DNA of 64,000 nt from PALSA-1296 sp037143335 (GTDB lineage: Bacteria > Bacteroidota > Ignavibacteria > Palsa-1295): contig JBAWZA010000009.1 in the NCBI GenBank assembly GCA_037143335.1, forward strand, positions 53,558-117,557, given 5' to 3'. Every line of letters begins with the position of its first letter. Position 1 is the first letter of the stretch. Shown here one piece after another: positions 54,651 through 64,000 of this stretch. Under the pieces are notes generated by a model. That model ran no database searches, had not been told where the DNA came from, and saw nothing but the letters and a program-made list of their open reading frames with translations. The translations under genes and the position numbers were made by a program.

Positions 54651-55512
54651 CGGGTTTCTTTCTGAAAAATAGAGCCGAGCCGAACGCTATCAATCCGATT
54701 GAAATCCATTGTGCCATGGAGAGCGAGAGGTAGAGCGGATTAATCCTCAAGAATTCCACGAGCAACCGTTCAATGCCCATGAAGATTATCGTCAAGCCAA
54801 AAAGTTTGCCTATTTGTTTTTCGAAGGAGATTCGTTTCCGCCACAAAAAGAAAAATGCTACGAAAGCAGCAAGCGTCTCATATATCGGCGTTGGATGACA
54901 AGGCGTTTCCTCATCAAATTTATTATAGGATTGATTCATCGCATCAACTCCACCTCGAATTACTCTTAGTGAATCATATTTCCATAAAGCACGCTCCTCG
55001 GGAAACCGTTTGAAGTAATCTTCCATCACATACGTCGGCTTTGCAGTCCCTTTGTAATAATATGCGCCCCACGGAAGTTTTGTTGGAATGCCGTAATCAC
55101 CATCACCAGCGAGTTGGCAACCAATTCGTCCGATTCCATAAGCAATAAAAACTGTGGGTGCAATGATGTCAGCAAATTTAAAGAAAGATAATTTATGTAT
55201 CTTGAGATACATAAAAATTCCGAGCGAGGCGAGGATAAAGCCACCGTAAAACGTAAGACCCGATGGCGAGAAAAGCGTTGCCATCGGTTTGTTGATGAAC
55301 TCAGTCCAGTCTTCAAATATCGAAAATAATTTTGATCCTGCTACTCCGCCAATGAGTGCAATCATCGTAATCCATGTTACGTGCTTCTCGTCCCATCCGC
55401 GCCGGTTGACTTCTTTGCCGAAAAAATTCAGCGCTGTCAAAAAAGCAAGAGCCATCATCAAGCCAAAGCTATAAAGGCTCAGCGACCCGATCTTAAAGAG
55501 AATTGGATACAT
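54637..55512 (-). CDS. lgt: Prolipoprotein diacylglyceryl transferase
   Basis: 291 residues with multiple membrane helices. Family signature FIAYGIGRIGCQLAGDGDYG, plus a long insert and PTPIYETLAAFVAFFFLWRKR near the C-terminus. It transfers diacylglyceryl to the lipobox Cys of lipoproteins, several of which are encoded in this window. First gene of a unit with the glutaredoxin-like and small membrane genes. Confidence 0.93.
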   Translation of the reverse strand: MYPILFKIGSLSLYSFGLMMALAFLTALNFFGKEVNRRGWDEKHVTWITMIALIGGVAGSKLFSIFEDWTEFINKPMATLFSPSGLTFYGGFILASLGIFMYLKIHKLSFFKFADIIAPTVFIAYGIGRIGCQLAGDGDYGIPTKLPWGAYYYKGTAKPTYVMEDYFKRFPEERALWKYDSLRVIRGGVDAMNQSYNKFDEETPCHPTPIYETLAAFVAFFFLWRKRISFEKQIGKLFGLTIIFMGIERLLVEFLRINPLYLSLSMAQWISIGLIAFGSALFFRKKPDVIT

Positions 55513-55525
55513 AGTTTATTCGCGG

Positions 55526-56374
55526 TTACTCGTATTTGTAAAAGCCCTGTTTGCTTTTTTTGCCGAGCATACCAGCGGCAACCATTTTTTTTAGGAGTGG
55601 CGACGGACGATACTTGGAATCGCCAAGTCCTTCGTGTAGGACATTCATAATCGCGAGGCAGACATCGAGTCCGATAAAATCAGCAAGTGCAAGCGGTCCC
55701 ATCGGATGCGCCATTCCGAGCTTCATCACTGTGTCAATATCCTCAGGCTTTGCGACACCTTCCATAACACAACAGATCGCTTCGTTGATCATTGGCATCA
55801 AGATACGATTTGATACAAATCCCGGAAAGTCATTTACTTCAACAGGCGTCTTGCCAAGTTTTTCGGAAAGAGATTTTACTTCCGCAAAAACTTCATCCGT
55901 CGTTTTTATCCCACGAATAATTTCGATAAGCTTCATCACAGGAACGGGATTAAAGAAGTGCATCCCGATTACTCGCTCCGGGCGTGAAGTACCTGCGGCA
56001 AGTTCGGTCACCGAGATCGAACTTGTGTTCGTTGCAAGAATCACACCAGCTCTGGCATTCGCATCGAGAACTGCGAATATTTTTTCTTTGAGGTCGTAAT
56101 TCTCCGTCGCTGCTTCGATGATAAAATCAGCCGTCGCAGATGATGACTCCATGTTCGTGGAAGTTTTGATTCGTGCAAGAGTTGCTGCCGACTCAGCTTC
56201 CGTTAGCGACCCTTTCTTCACTTGACGTGCAAGATTTCCTGCAATCGTTGTTAATGCGCGGTCGAGAAATTCTTGTTTAATATCAACGAGAGTTACGGCG
56301 AACCCACTTTGCGCGAAGACGTGAGCAATTCCATTGCCCATAGTGCCTGCACCGATGATTGTGATGTTTTGCAT
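55526..56374 (-). CDS. hbd: 3-hydroxybutyryl-CoA dehydrogenase
   Basis: 282 residues. NAD-binding GAGTMGNGIAHVFAQSGF near the N-terminus; TNTSSISVTELA, GMHFFNPVPVMKLIEIIRG, and NDFPGFVSNRILMPMINEA are hallmark regions of the short HbdA/PaaH type. It oxidises 3-hydroxyacyl-CoA to 3-oxoacyl-CoA. The thiolase gene lies 11 bases away in the same direction, so the two form a short operon. Confidence 0.93.
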   Translation of the reverse strand: MQNITIIGAGTMGNGIAHVFAQSGFAVTLVDIKQEFLDRALTTIAGNLARQVKKGSLTEAESAATLARIKTSTNMESSSATADFIIEAATENYDLKEKIFAVLDANARAGVILATNTSSISVTELAAGTSRPERVIGMHFFNPVPVMKLIEIIRGIKTTDEVFAEVKSLSEKLGKTPVEVNDFPGFVSNRILMPMINEAICCVMEGVAKPEDIDTVMKLGMAHPMGPLALADFIGLDVCLAIMNVLHEGLGDSKYRPSPLLKKMVAAGMLGKKSKQGFYKYE

Positions 56375-56385
56375 TTGTGTAATAA

Positions 56386-57561
56386 TTAGATCATCTCAAT
56401 GATCATTGATGTTGCTTCGCCCCCGCCAATGCAGATTGAAGCGAGTCCGATTTTTTTGTTCGCACGCTTGAGTGCGTTTATGAGTGTGATAATAATTCTA
56501 GTTCCACTCATGCCTATCGGATGTCCGAGCGCGATTGCTCCGCCCATCACATTCAATTTCTCAAGTGGAATCCCGAGCGAACGCTGTGCAGCGATTGGTA
56601 CAACTGCGAATGCTTCGTTAATTTCGAATAGATCAATATCCGATATTTTCATCTTCGCGCGATCAAGTACCATTTGAATTGAGGTGATTGGCGCAGTCGT
56701 GAACATCTCAGGCTCGTGAGCGAACGTTGAGTATGCAATAATTTTCGCTGAAGGTTTCAAGCCCGAAGCTTTGGCATTCTCGGCACTTGTTAATACAACT
56801 GCTGCGGCTCCGTCATTTACTGGACTTGCATTCGCTGCTGTGATTGTACCGTTCTTATCGAATACAGGTTTGAGAGTCGGTATTTTATCATACTTTACTT
56901 TCTTCGGTTGTTCATCTTCGGAAATAGTTATCGTCTCTTTTCCTTTTGTAACGACAACTGGGGTGATGTCGCTTGCAAAATATCCATTTGCAAGTGACTC
57001 GTTCGCAAGCTGATAGCTTCTAATAGCAAAAGCATCTTGCTCTTCGCGAGTGATATGCACTTCGCGTGCGCATAGCTCGCCACAATTGCCCATGTGAACA
57101 TTACCGTAAGGATCCCATAATCCGTCCGTGATCATCGAATCAACGAGAGTTCCGTTTCCCATCTTATATCCGCCACGCGCTTTCGGAAGAATATATGGCG
57201 CGTTCGACATTGACTCCATGCCACCAGCGACGACATATTTATTATCGCCAGTCATGATGGATTGCGCACCGAGCATGATAGACTTCATTCCCGAGCCACA
57301 CACTTTATTCACTGTTGTACACGGAACAGAATTTGGAATTCCGGAGCCGAGCGATGCCTGACGAGCGGGAGCTTGACCCACACCGCCGCTAAGCACACAA
57401 CCCATCAATACTTCATTGATCTCAGTTGGAGAAACACCCGAACGCTCAAGTGCAGCTTTTATAGCAATTGATCCCAATTGCGGAGCACTTAAGTCAGCAA
57501 GTCCGCCCATTAATACGCCGACCGGAGTGCGCGCTCCGGATAAAATAACTACTTCGTTCAT
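56386..57561 (-). CDS. Acetyl-CoA C-acetyltransferase (thiolase)
   Basis: 391 residues. Active-site Cys in TTVNKVCGSGMKSIML, His in GGAIALGHPIGMSGTR and Cys in ASICIGGGEATSM. Interconverts two acetyl-CoA and acetoacetyl-CoA (beta-oxidation or storage polymer pathways). First gene of the operon with hbd. The upstream gap (57562-57808) carries several palindromic repeats. Confidence 0.93.
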   Translation of the reverse strand: MNEVVILSGARTPVGVLMGGLADLSAPQLGSIAIKAALERSGVSPTEINEVLMGCVLSGGVGQAPARQASLGSGIPNSVPCTTVNKVCGSGMKSIMLGAQSIMTGDNKYVVAGGMESMSNAPYILPKARGGYKMGNGTLVDSMITDGLWDPYGNVHMGNCGELCAREVHITREEQDAFAIRSYQLANESLANGYFASDITPVVVTKGKETITISEDEQPKKVKYDKIPTLKPVFDKNGTITAANASPVNDGAAAVVLTSAENAKASGLKPSAKIIAYSTFAHEPEMFTTAPITSIQMVLDRAKMKISDIDLFEINEAFAVVPIAAQRSLGIPLEKLNVMGGAIALGHPIGMSGTRIIITLINALKRANKKIGLASICIGGGEATSMIIEMI

Positions 57562-57652
57562 AAATTATTGGTTGATTGGTATAGCCGAGTATAAACAAGA
57601 GTGGGTAGGATTTAATCCCACATGCGGATGGATGACTGAAAATGGGAATTGG

Positions 57653-57785
57653 GCCGAACGGACTCGGAGTCCGTTCGGCTAATTGGGATATGGTGCCCAG
57701 CAACATGTCATTCCCGCAAAGGCGGGAATCCAGGCTCAGGTTAAACCAAAACTGAAATTCAGTGGAACGGACTCTTAGTCCGTTC
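57653..57785. repeat. Cluster of palindromic repeats, with a half REP-like element
   Basis: A 13-bp inverted repeat around GCCGAACGGACTC (57653-57679), a single REP-like arm (57706-57732, matching 271-297 in all but a few bases) and AACGGACT-CTT-AGTCCGTT (57766-57784). The ACGGACT core recurs inside the E1 gene at 3704-3720 and in the hairpin at 4095-4118. Confidence 0.75.
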
Positions 57786-57808
57786 GTCCTCTCCCCTCTA
57801 GCCGCAGG

Positions 57809-60634
57809 CTAACGTGCTACTTCGAATTTTTCGGTTGAGATGATCCCTTCGGAGTTGACTCGAATGGTGTAACATCCATTCGGTAATTTTCGGATTGGGA
57901 TTTCAATTTCATTTAGACCAGTCACTGTTTTCTCAAATACATTTCTTCCTAACACATCGAATACAGAGACTGCAACCGCCTTCTCCGTTTCAAATCCGAA
58001 TGACAGAATCACCGAACTACCGCTTGCGGGATTTGGGCGGACGGAAATATTTTTTGTAGCCGATGATTCGTGAACTGCCCTGGTAATAATAACTCTGTTG
58101 CCAACTCCCGAAAGCTGAGAGTAACTCTTGATTGATTCGTTGTAGGGGGCAAGAATATCTGTTGACCACCGCATAAGAGCCGAATCAACTCCGACCGCTT
58201 TTGGAGAGTAGTTAAAGTTAAATGCTGTTGCACTGCCAGGCTGAAGCACTACAGGTAATTTCTGTGAATCAATAAATGCGAACGCAGTTGAACCAATCAG
58301 CTTCCAGGACTTTGTTAACGTGAATGGTTGCTTGCCAATATTTGTGACCGTCACATTCTTCATCACTGATTTTCCGGAATCAACTTTATCAAACGTCCGG
58401 TCAGTTGCTGTGATAAGTCCGGTGCTACCCGTTGCGATCAAGTGTTTGCCGATTGTGAAACAATCAATATCGAGGCGTAATGTGTTTAACGCCAAGAGAG
58501 TATCTTGCGGATGGTAGCACAGGTGAACAATCAGTGAATCGTTGTGCCTCAGGAGCACCGGTAACGGTGGAGTGACCGAAGCAATCGAAAACATTGTTCG
58601 TGGATCAAGTGATGCAGTAGTCGCATTATGAGCGAGTGACTCAGCATTTTTTACAACTATATCCACGCACGTATCCCTTCCGACAGTGACCCCAGCGAAA
58701 TAAATCTCCGATGAACTTGGTGTTACTGCAAAAGCAGGTGGGCGATAAGTTAGCTCCGATAACTTTACATTGCCTGCATTATCCGTAATAAGTATTGCAG
58801 CGTAAGCAGGAATTAGTGGGTCTTCAATTTGAATTGAAACGCAAATCCGACTTTCGTTACCTGGATAAATCAGTTGTCCAAGATTTTTATCATCCGTCAA
58901 CGGATCAATCCTGCAATTGACAGATTGTTTCGCAGGTTGATACTCGGTGCCATCAGGGTCTTTGAGTAATGTGATACTGCGGATTCCAGGATCATTCGTC
59001 CTGCCATCAATAGCGCAGATATTCCACTGTGTACACTGCGAATCTATCACAGTCGTAATCTTCGCCGGATCGCCGCTGAAGAGCAACGCTCCACATGGGT
59101 TTGCATTGGAGGGGAAAAATTCGTCGGCATCAAAATCGCCATCCGGGCCGACAGGGTGAAATCCGAACTCGTACACCATGAACGGATTTAGGCTGTAGGC
59201 GCTATAACTCCCTGGGTACGCAATCAGCCTCACCCCCGCCAGATCGGGATGATTTGGAATTGCATAATAAACTGCCTCTTGAGTCAGGATCAATTTTACC
59301 GACTTGTACGCTGAGCCATTGTGAGACATCGCAATACCAGAGGCAATTTCATCCTTCTTTCCTATGATATTAATGAAGTTACTGACCGAAGTCTGTTGCG
59401 AAGAATATGGGATATACCACGAATATCGTTTCTGCCAGTGAGATATAGGGACGATGCTCATCATACTCGGACCTGGGATAGGATAGTTATTTCCGAAATC
59501 ACGTTGATCATACATCATCACAGAAAAAAGTTTTCCATCCGTCGAGTGCATCTCAATCGGATTTAATACTCCGAACCGTTCTGCAGCAGGAGTCGCGAAG
59601 CGAGCAGATGATAGTTCGCGCGCCCCAACATTCACTTCTATCATCTGTGCGTTAACTCCAACTTGATCGTAAGCATACATGCGGTAATTTTCTCCCACAC
59701 CTTCTCTCGTTTGGTCAAATGGTTGTGAGTCTTTCAAAGGAAGTGATACGTAACCAGTACTATCCCATGACTCAACAGGAAGCATTTCCTCAATCATAAA
59801 ATCGCGGCTGTCACTTTGAAATGATGCAGTGGTGATGAGTGCATTTTCATGTCCTGCGAGAACCGCAATTGGTAGAGTGGACTCGACAACTGAACCAGAG
59901 ATATCTGCATCGGCTTCAGTCCCAGCTGATTTCACAAGATAACATTGTCCGCGACGAAGTGTAACCTTGAATGGTTTAGCAACACCACTTGCACCGGTGC
60001 CGCTATGAACCCCTGGGTGACCACCTTTTGTCGTTGTATTCGGCGTAATACTTACAACGGTATTATCAAACGGAGCAATGATCTCGAAAAAACCAGATGA
60101 GACCATTTGAGTTGGGATACTCGGTTGGGCATCTGGGTAACTTGCAATCACATATTTTTTGCCGAGAGAATTTGTCTGTAATGCAAGATAACTCCCTCCT
60201 GCATCAGCCCCTTCGCTAAAATATTCAACGTTTACGGGATACTTCGCACTGATATGACAAGCGCGGAATTGTGGGATCTCCCCAGGCTCATCCATCTTTA
60301 CCGATGAGGTGTTCAGTGGCACTTGAATTCCACTATTGGCAGCAATTTTGTAAGATTGGGAAGTTTGTTCTTTCCCAGTAGCATCATCAAAATACGAAAC
60401 CGCAACAGAGTTTTCAACAGCAGTTGTGATAAGTATGTAGGATTTGAAAATTGTAAAATTAGTACCACCACTTTCGCGGTACACCTCAGGCAGCACCATC
60501 CCCACATAAAAATCTCTACCGTCACTCGAAACGCCTTGAGTGACTTGACAATGTGATGTGGACAAAAAAGAAAAAACCGAAAATAAAACGACCAATAGTG
60601 CCGATGCCTTTGGGGAAAGCGAGAAGGTTTTCAT
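57809..60634 (-). CDS. Large secreted protein with IgGFc-binding-like and ASH-like domains and T9SS tail
   Basis: 941 residues from the ATG at 60634 (a TTG at 60676 is less likely). Signal peptide (ALLVVLFSVFSFLSTSHCQ). Residues about 25-400 resemble the IgGFc-binding N-domain (YFSEGADAGGSYLALQTNSLG in part, GKKYVIASYP). Two ASPM-SPD-2-Hydin-like domains follow (VTVGRDTCVDIVVKNAES; VTVTNIGKQPFTLTKSW). The end (VRPNPASGSSVILSF to NGCYTIRVNSEGIISTEKFE) is a T9SS sorting domain. Likely cell-surface adhesin or structural protein. A G/C tract lies just upstream. Confidence 0.8.
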   Translation of the reverse strand: MKTFSLSPKASALLVVLFSVFSFLSTSHCQVTQGVSSDGRDFYVGMVLPEVYRESGGTNFTIFKSYILITTAVENSVAVSYFDDATGKEQTSQSYKIAANSGIQVPLNTSSVKMDEPGEIPQFRACHISAKYPVNVEYFSEGADAGGSYLALQTNSLGKKYVIASYPDAQPSIPTQMVSSGFFEIIAPFDNTVVSITPNTTTKGGHPGVHSGTGASGVAKPFKVTLRRGQCYLVKSAGTEADADISGSVVESTLPIAVLAGHENALITTASFQSDSRDFMIEEMLPVESWDSTGYVSLPLKDSQPFDQTREGVGENYRMYAYDQVGVNAQMIEVNVGARELSSARFATPAAERFGVLNPIEMHSTDGKLFSVMMYDQRDFGNNYPIPGPSMMSIVPISHWQKRYSWYIPYSSQQTSVSNFINIIGKKDEIASGIAMSHNGSAYKSVKLILTQEAVYYAIPNHPDLAGVRLIAYPGSYSAYSLNPFMVYEFGFHPVGPDGDFDADEFFPSNANPCGALLFSGDPAKITTVIDSQCTQWNICAIDGRTNDPGIRSITLLKDPDGTEYQPAKQSVNCRIDPLTDDKNLGQLIYPGNESRICVSIQIEDPLIPAYAAILITDNAGNVKLSELTYRPPAFAVTPSSSEIYFAGVTVGRDTCVDIVVKNAESLAHNATTASLDPRTMFSIASVTPPLPVLLRHNDSLIVHLCYHPQDTLLALNTLRLDIDCFTIGKHLIATGSTGLITATDRTFDKVDSGKSVMKNVTVTNIGKQPFTLTKSWKLIGSTAFAFIDSQKLPVVLQPGSATAFNFNYSPKAVGVDSALMRWSTDILAPYNESIKSYSQLSGVGNRVIITRAVHESSATKNISVRPNPASGSSVILSFGFETEKAVAVSVFDVLGRNVFEKTVTGLNEIEIPIRKLPNGCYTIRVNSEGIISTEKFEVAR

Positions 60635-60713
60635 AGTGGTGGTTGATCGTGAAGATATGAATAAAAGTCTTTCCAAAACAGAATAGTTGCCTGAAAACCA
60701 ACCCTCCCCCCCC

Positions 60714-63470
60714 CTATTTCACCACTGTAATAACCTTTGTTATGGCTTCATTGCCGTTCGTAAATCTGAGGAAGTATTTTCCGTTCGATAATCGTTCGGA
60801 CGAGAGTTCGATGCAATGATTGCCCGCACCAAAAAATGAGTTGGCGAGTGTTGAGAGTTTTGTACCTAACACATCGTGGAGATCAATACGAACGGTGCAT
60901 GGATCGGAGATGGAAAAGCAAATCGTCGAGACGTTGTCGAATGGATTCGGATAATTTTGCTCTACGGCAATTTTTTCTTGAAGATTGTGATGATTACTAA
61001 CTGAACTTGGTCCCGTACTATTCCTGAACACCCCACCGCCTTGAGTTGAGACGATGACTCTTCCATCTGATTGCCGTGCATCAAGAGCTTCGACAATCAA
61101 ATTCCCAATTGTTGTTGGTCCCTCTTGAACCCAACTTGTTTTGGAGCCATCAATAATCGTGGTAGAAAATAATCCGACGCTTGTCCCGACATAATATATC
61201 GTACCACTCGGAGTATGCAGAATTTTTGCGCACCGAACTGATGGACCAGAACCACCACCGCCGCGAAGCTCTTCAAGATTTCCACTGATAGCATCCCATG
61301 ATGTGCCGCCATTCGTTGTGCGAAAGACACTCTCGACATGATAATTTGAAAAGACAATAATTATTTCATTGGCATTTAATGGATCAACTTCTATCGAGGC
61401 TACGAATCCATTTTGCGGAAACATTGGAGATGAGATGTCGGTGAGTGGTGGATTAGATTGTGAAGCATGTTCAATTTGATAAACATGTCCGTTGCTCGCA
61501 CCAAAAAAAAGTTGAGCTGAAGAGTCATGCGCAAATCCGAACGTTGTGATAAATGCTTTCGCCGGATGAAGCAGAGAATACACCGCCCCGATTTCAGTCC
61601 AATCCGCAGGGATGTTGTGACTATTAAATGGAATTTGGGATAGATCATTAAAGCGGAAAAGCTGATCAGTCGCCGCTAAATACAATTGATTTTGTCCAAC
61701 GGGATCAATAATAAAATTCGTGAAGAATGCCGATACAGCATTCACCGCAGGCCAGAGCAACGAACCCTTATAAGTAATATCAACCCCATCATTGTAAAAG
61801 CAATCAATATTATCACCTTGCCACGACGTAAAAAATTGCGACAGTCCATCCAATATAGAAGTCGTCATGCCATCACCACCTGCGACGACGAACCAGGGAG
61901 TTTCAATAGTAGAATCGAATGTCGCATACGTACTATTATCTTGCAAACCGCTCAGGACAAAATTATCACCCGGTGTTCCATGATCGAGCGATGAATGATA
62001 TACCTGAGTTGAAGCAAGACCGTTATTGTAACTTTTCCAGCTCGTATTTTTGCCGAGTGAATAGTCATCTGTGCTCGCAACCCCACCATCATTGCCAACG
62101 AAAAGTGTGTGATTGCTCGTAAGCGAGAACGCGATGCAGTGCATATCCGGATGAAGCGAACCTTCGAGCATATCGTAGGGATAACCGCCGATCTGTTCAT
62201 AATCTGCAAGTGTGAATCCATTATCCGAGTAGTAGAGATTATTTCCACCAACAAAAACTACGTCAGAATTCCTCGGATCGACACCAAGTGTGAGGCAATA
62301 TCCTCCGAGCGTATTATTATAGGGTTGTTGATTCTTATCAAAAGGTATCTGTAGCTTCTGCCATGTCCCACCCGAACCTGTTCCATCGCCACTGAGGTAG
62401 TGATAACGTGAGAAACTATGATTCGTAATGAAAAGCGTGTCTGCTACTTTCCAATCATCAGGAGTTTCGGTTATGCAATAGACTATGCTCTCATCCGATT
62501 CCGAAAGTGCAAGACGTATCCGCCTTATTTGTCTTGGCAGAGTAGAATTAGATATTCGAATCCAAGAAATTCCATCTGTTGATCGCCAAATTCCTTGACT
62601 CTCACCGACCTTGCCCTCCGGCGAACTGCCGATTGCTGCATAAAGTGTGCCTTTGCGTCCGATAACTATTTCCGAATTAAAACATTTGATAGAATCTTTC
62701 CCACCAAGCACATCGGTCCACGATGCACCTCCATCTGATGAGCGCATGATGCCTCCGTAACATGCGGCATAAATAATATCAGCATCCTGATTTTTTGAGT
62801 CGAGTGCTAAATTCCATATCCCTGTAAAATTCTCGGGCGCCGTATGTTTACTATCAGTAATAGTCGATAGAATCGGATTCCACGTCGCGCCATTGTCATA
62901 AGATCGGTAGATTCCGTTGCCCCATGAATGCGTGCGGATATTACTTGTCTCACGTCTGCCTGTTGTTGAGAGGAGTTCACCTGTCGAGTAATACCACAGG
63001 TGTTCATTATTCGGTCGTGTGTCTTGCACAATTGCGCTAATTGTTTGCTCGTCATTCGGAAGCGTGACCTTCACCCATGAGTTACCAGTATCAATCGTTC
63101 GCCAGACTCCACCGGATGCTGTGCCAGCTAACATATTTCCTTCGTTTTGAATATCTATGCCAAGAGCTTGCACCCGACCCGATTGATTCCACGGACCCAT
63201 CGCAACCCAATTCGGGAGTGGTGAGACGTTCGAATTATTTGCAAACGGATTTTTTTTAGGAAGCTTCGATGCGAACTCGAATTCTTTTTGTCCGATGAGT
63301 GAAGGTATCTCATCTGTTTGCGGATCACGAAGCCGAGTGAAATCATACTCGATACGAGCCTGCGGGTCATCGGGATATGGAGTCGTAGTTTTTTTTATTT
63401 GTGCAAATGATGTAGCACCAATAAAATGTACGAGAACAATGGCCACAAGAAAATACAAAGAATATTTCAT
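60714..63470 (-). CDS. Secreted BNR/sortilin-like protein with T9SS sorting domain
   Basis: 918 residues. Signal peptide (YFLVAIVLVHFIGATSFAQ). BNR/Asp-box repeats (WRTIDTGNSWVKV, RSSDGGASWTDV, FRTTNGGTSWDAI) make a large propeller. C-terminal T9SS sorting domain from VEQNYPNPFDNVSTICFSI to YFLRFTNGNEAITKVITVVK. Related to the BNR protein at 27548. The stop codon TAG abuts a run of nine G on this strand (C at 60706-60714). Confidence 0.85.
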   Translation of the reverse strand: MKYSLYFLVAIVLVHFIGATSFAQIKKTTTPYPDDPQARIEYDFTRLRDPQTDEIPSLIGQKEFEFASKLPKKNPFANNSNVSPLPNWVAMGPWNQSGRVQALGIDIQNEGNMLAGTASGGVWRTIDTGNSWVKVTLPNDEQTISAIVQDTRPNNEHLWYYSTGELLSTTGRRETSNIRTHSWGNGIYRSYDNGATWNPILSTITDSKHTAPENFTGIWNLALDSKNQDADIIYAACYGGIMRSSDGGASWTDVLGGKDSIKCFNSEIVIGRKGTLYAAIGSSPEGKVGESQGIWRSTDGISWIRISNSTLPRQIRRIRLALSESDESIVYCITETPDDWKVADTLFITNHSFSRYHYLSGDGTGSGGTWQKLQIPFDKNQQPYNNTLGGYCLTLGVDPRNSDVVFVGGNNLYYSDNGFTLADYEQIGGYPYDMLEGSLHPDMHCIAFSLTSNHTLFVGNDGGVASTDDYSLGKNTSWKSYNNGLASTQVYHSSLDHGTPGDNFVLSGLQDNSTYATFDSTIETPWFVVAGGDGMTTSILDGLSQFFTSWQGDNIDCFYNDGVDITYKGSLLWPAVNAVSAFFTNFIIDPVGQNQLYLAATDQLFRFNDLSQIPFNSHNIPADWTEIGAVYSLLHPAKAFITTFGFAHDSSAQLFFGASNGHVYQIEHASQSNPPLTDISSPMFPQNGFVASIEVDPLNANEIIIVFSNYHVESVFRTTNGGTSWDAISGNLEELRGGGGSGPSVRCAKILHTPSGTIYYVGTSVGLFSTTIIDGSKTSWVQEGPTTIGNLIVEALDARQSDGRVIVSTQGGGVFRNSTGPSSVSNHHNLQEKIAVEQNYPNPFDNVSTICFSISDPCTVRIDLHDVLGTKLSTLANSFFGAGNHCIELSSERLSNGKYFLRFTNGNEAITKVITVVK

Positions 63471-63621
63471 AGAAAATTTAGGGTCTCTCTGTCGAAGAAA
63501 TCTTCGAATAAGCTACACCATTTCTACCGGATTGATTCAAATCCGATTGGTATTATTTAGGCAGAAACGAATCCCCCGCTTATTAAGGTAGTATTTTTGT
63601 TTTACGAAGAATAACGTCTTA
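63471..63621. other. Divergent intergenic region with no gene
   Basis: 151 bases between the divergent T9SS cargo and MFS genes. Apart from the -7 element at 63592 nothing is recognised. Confidence 0.4.
63592..63599 (+). promoter_or_regulatory. Candidate -7 element of the MFS gene
   Basis: TATTTTTG lies 22 bases before the start at 63622. No TTG at the expected distance upstream, so support is partial. Confidence 0.4.
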
Positions 63622-64000
63622 ATGCAAGAAACACTTACCCCGCACCCACCCCGAGCGATTACATTGGCTCTCTTAGTTGCAGCACTCGGATATTTTGTAG
63701 ATATCTATGACTTGCTGTTATTCAGTATCGTACGCATTTCAAGCCTGAAGAGTATGGGCGTTCCTGAAGCGGAGTTACTCAGCACTGGATCGATGCTTCT
63801 ATCGATGCAGATGGGTGGCATGCTCATCGGCGGAATGCTTTGGGGAATATTGGGCGATAAGAAAGGTAGAATTTCTGTGCTCTTCGGTTCCATCATCTTA
63901 TACTCTCTTGCAAATATTGCAAACGGATTTGTACAGAGCGTGCCCATGTACGCGATGCTCCGTGTGATAGCTGGTATCGGACTTGCCGGTGAATTAGGCG
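63622..64000 (+). CDS. MFS transporter (3' end outside window)
   Basis: The ATG at 63622 opens a frame to the window edge (126 residues). First helix ITLALLVAALGYFVDIYDLL, second around SMQMGGMLIGGMLWGILGD, then the loop motif GDKKGR characteristic of the major facilitator superfamily, and a third and fourth helix. The protein resembles sugar/acid transporters of the AAHS/SP type (FVDIYDLL in helix 1). Substrate unknown because most of the protein is outside. Confidence 0.8.
   Translation, partial: MQETLTPHPPRAITLALLVAALGYFVDIYDLLLFSIVRISSLKSMGVPEAELLSTGSMLLSMQMGGMLIGGMLWGILGDKKGRISVLFGSIILYSLANIANGFVQSVPMYAMLRVIAGIGLAGELG

Overview
The window looks like a chromosome segment of a bacterium from the Bacteroidetes/Chlorobi (FCB) group, most likely an uncultured Ignavibacteria/Kapabacteria-type lineage. 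This is inferred from three things. Several secreted proteins end in type IX secretion (T9SS) sorting domains with NYPNPF/NFPNPF-type motifs. At least four promoters have the spacing TTG-N20-TAnnTTTG, typical of Bacteroidetes-type sigma factors. The outer membrane and lipid A genes (LptD, KdsC) show a Gram-negative envelope. The segment carries housekeeping genes with small accessory insertions; there is no rRNA operon, no CRISPR array and no complete prophage.

Layout. 1-1.8 kb: cell-surface lipoproteins, including a trypsin-like lipoprotein next to a stand-alone copy of its N-terminal domain. 2-4 kb: a fused alpha/beta 2-oxoacid dehydrogenase E1. 4.3-8.5 kb: an accessory pair of an HTH/HATPase/STAS-like regulator with a palindromic operator and a convergent single-chain restriction-modification enzyme. 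8.6-13.2 kb: a lipoprotein, a membrane-anchored HdrD-like Fe-S oxidoreductase and an M61 peptidase. 13.3-15.6 kb: an HNH endonuclease followed by an orphan phage-type terminase large subunit. 15.7-24 kb: acyl-CoA ligase, an acidic-tailed STAS protein, citrate synthase, O-methyltransferase, TraB-like protein, SpmA/SpmB and an outer-membrane protein. 24-31 kb: TPR protein, RarA and a 997-residue BNR-repeat T9SS cargo.

30.5-41.6 kb is almost entirely on the minus strand: kdsC, a YgiD-like dioxygenase, ftsH, tilS, lptD and a tightly packed queE-X-queF-queD-queC cluster that makes preQ1. Upstream of it are tRNA-Pro(CGG) and a strong candidate structured ncRNA with its own promoter and terminator. 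42-47 kb holds tRNA-Gly(CCC) and several lineage-specific proteins. At 47.4-49.1 kb is a SLOG/SLATT (nucleotide-sensing, 2TM effector) gene interrupted by one in-frame amber codon, the most unusual item here. 49-57.6 kb holds fbp, dut, a DUF1800/DUF1501 pair with Tat signals (one also with a T9SS tail), lgt, and the beta-oxidation/butanoate enzymes hbd and thiolase. 57.8-63.5 kb carries two giant T9SS cargo proteins, and the window ends inside an MFS transporter.

Several families of short palindromic or repeat elements are scattered between genes and occasionally inside them. All assignments come from reading the sequence and protein motifs; no database search was run.
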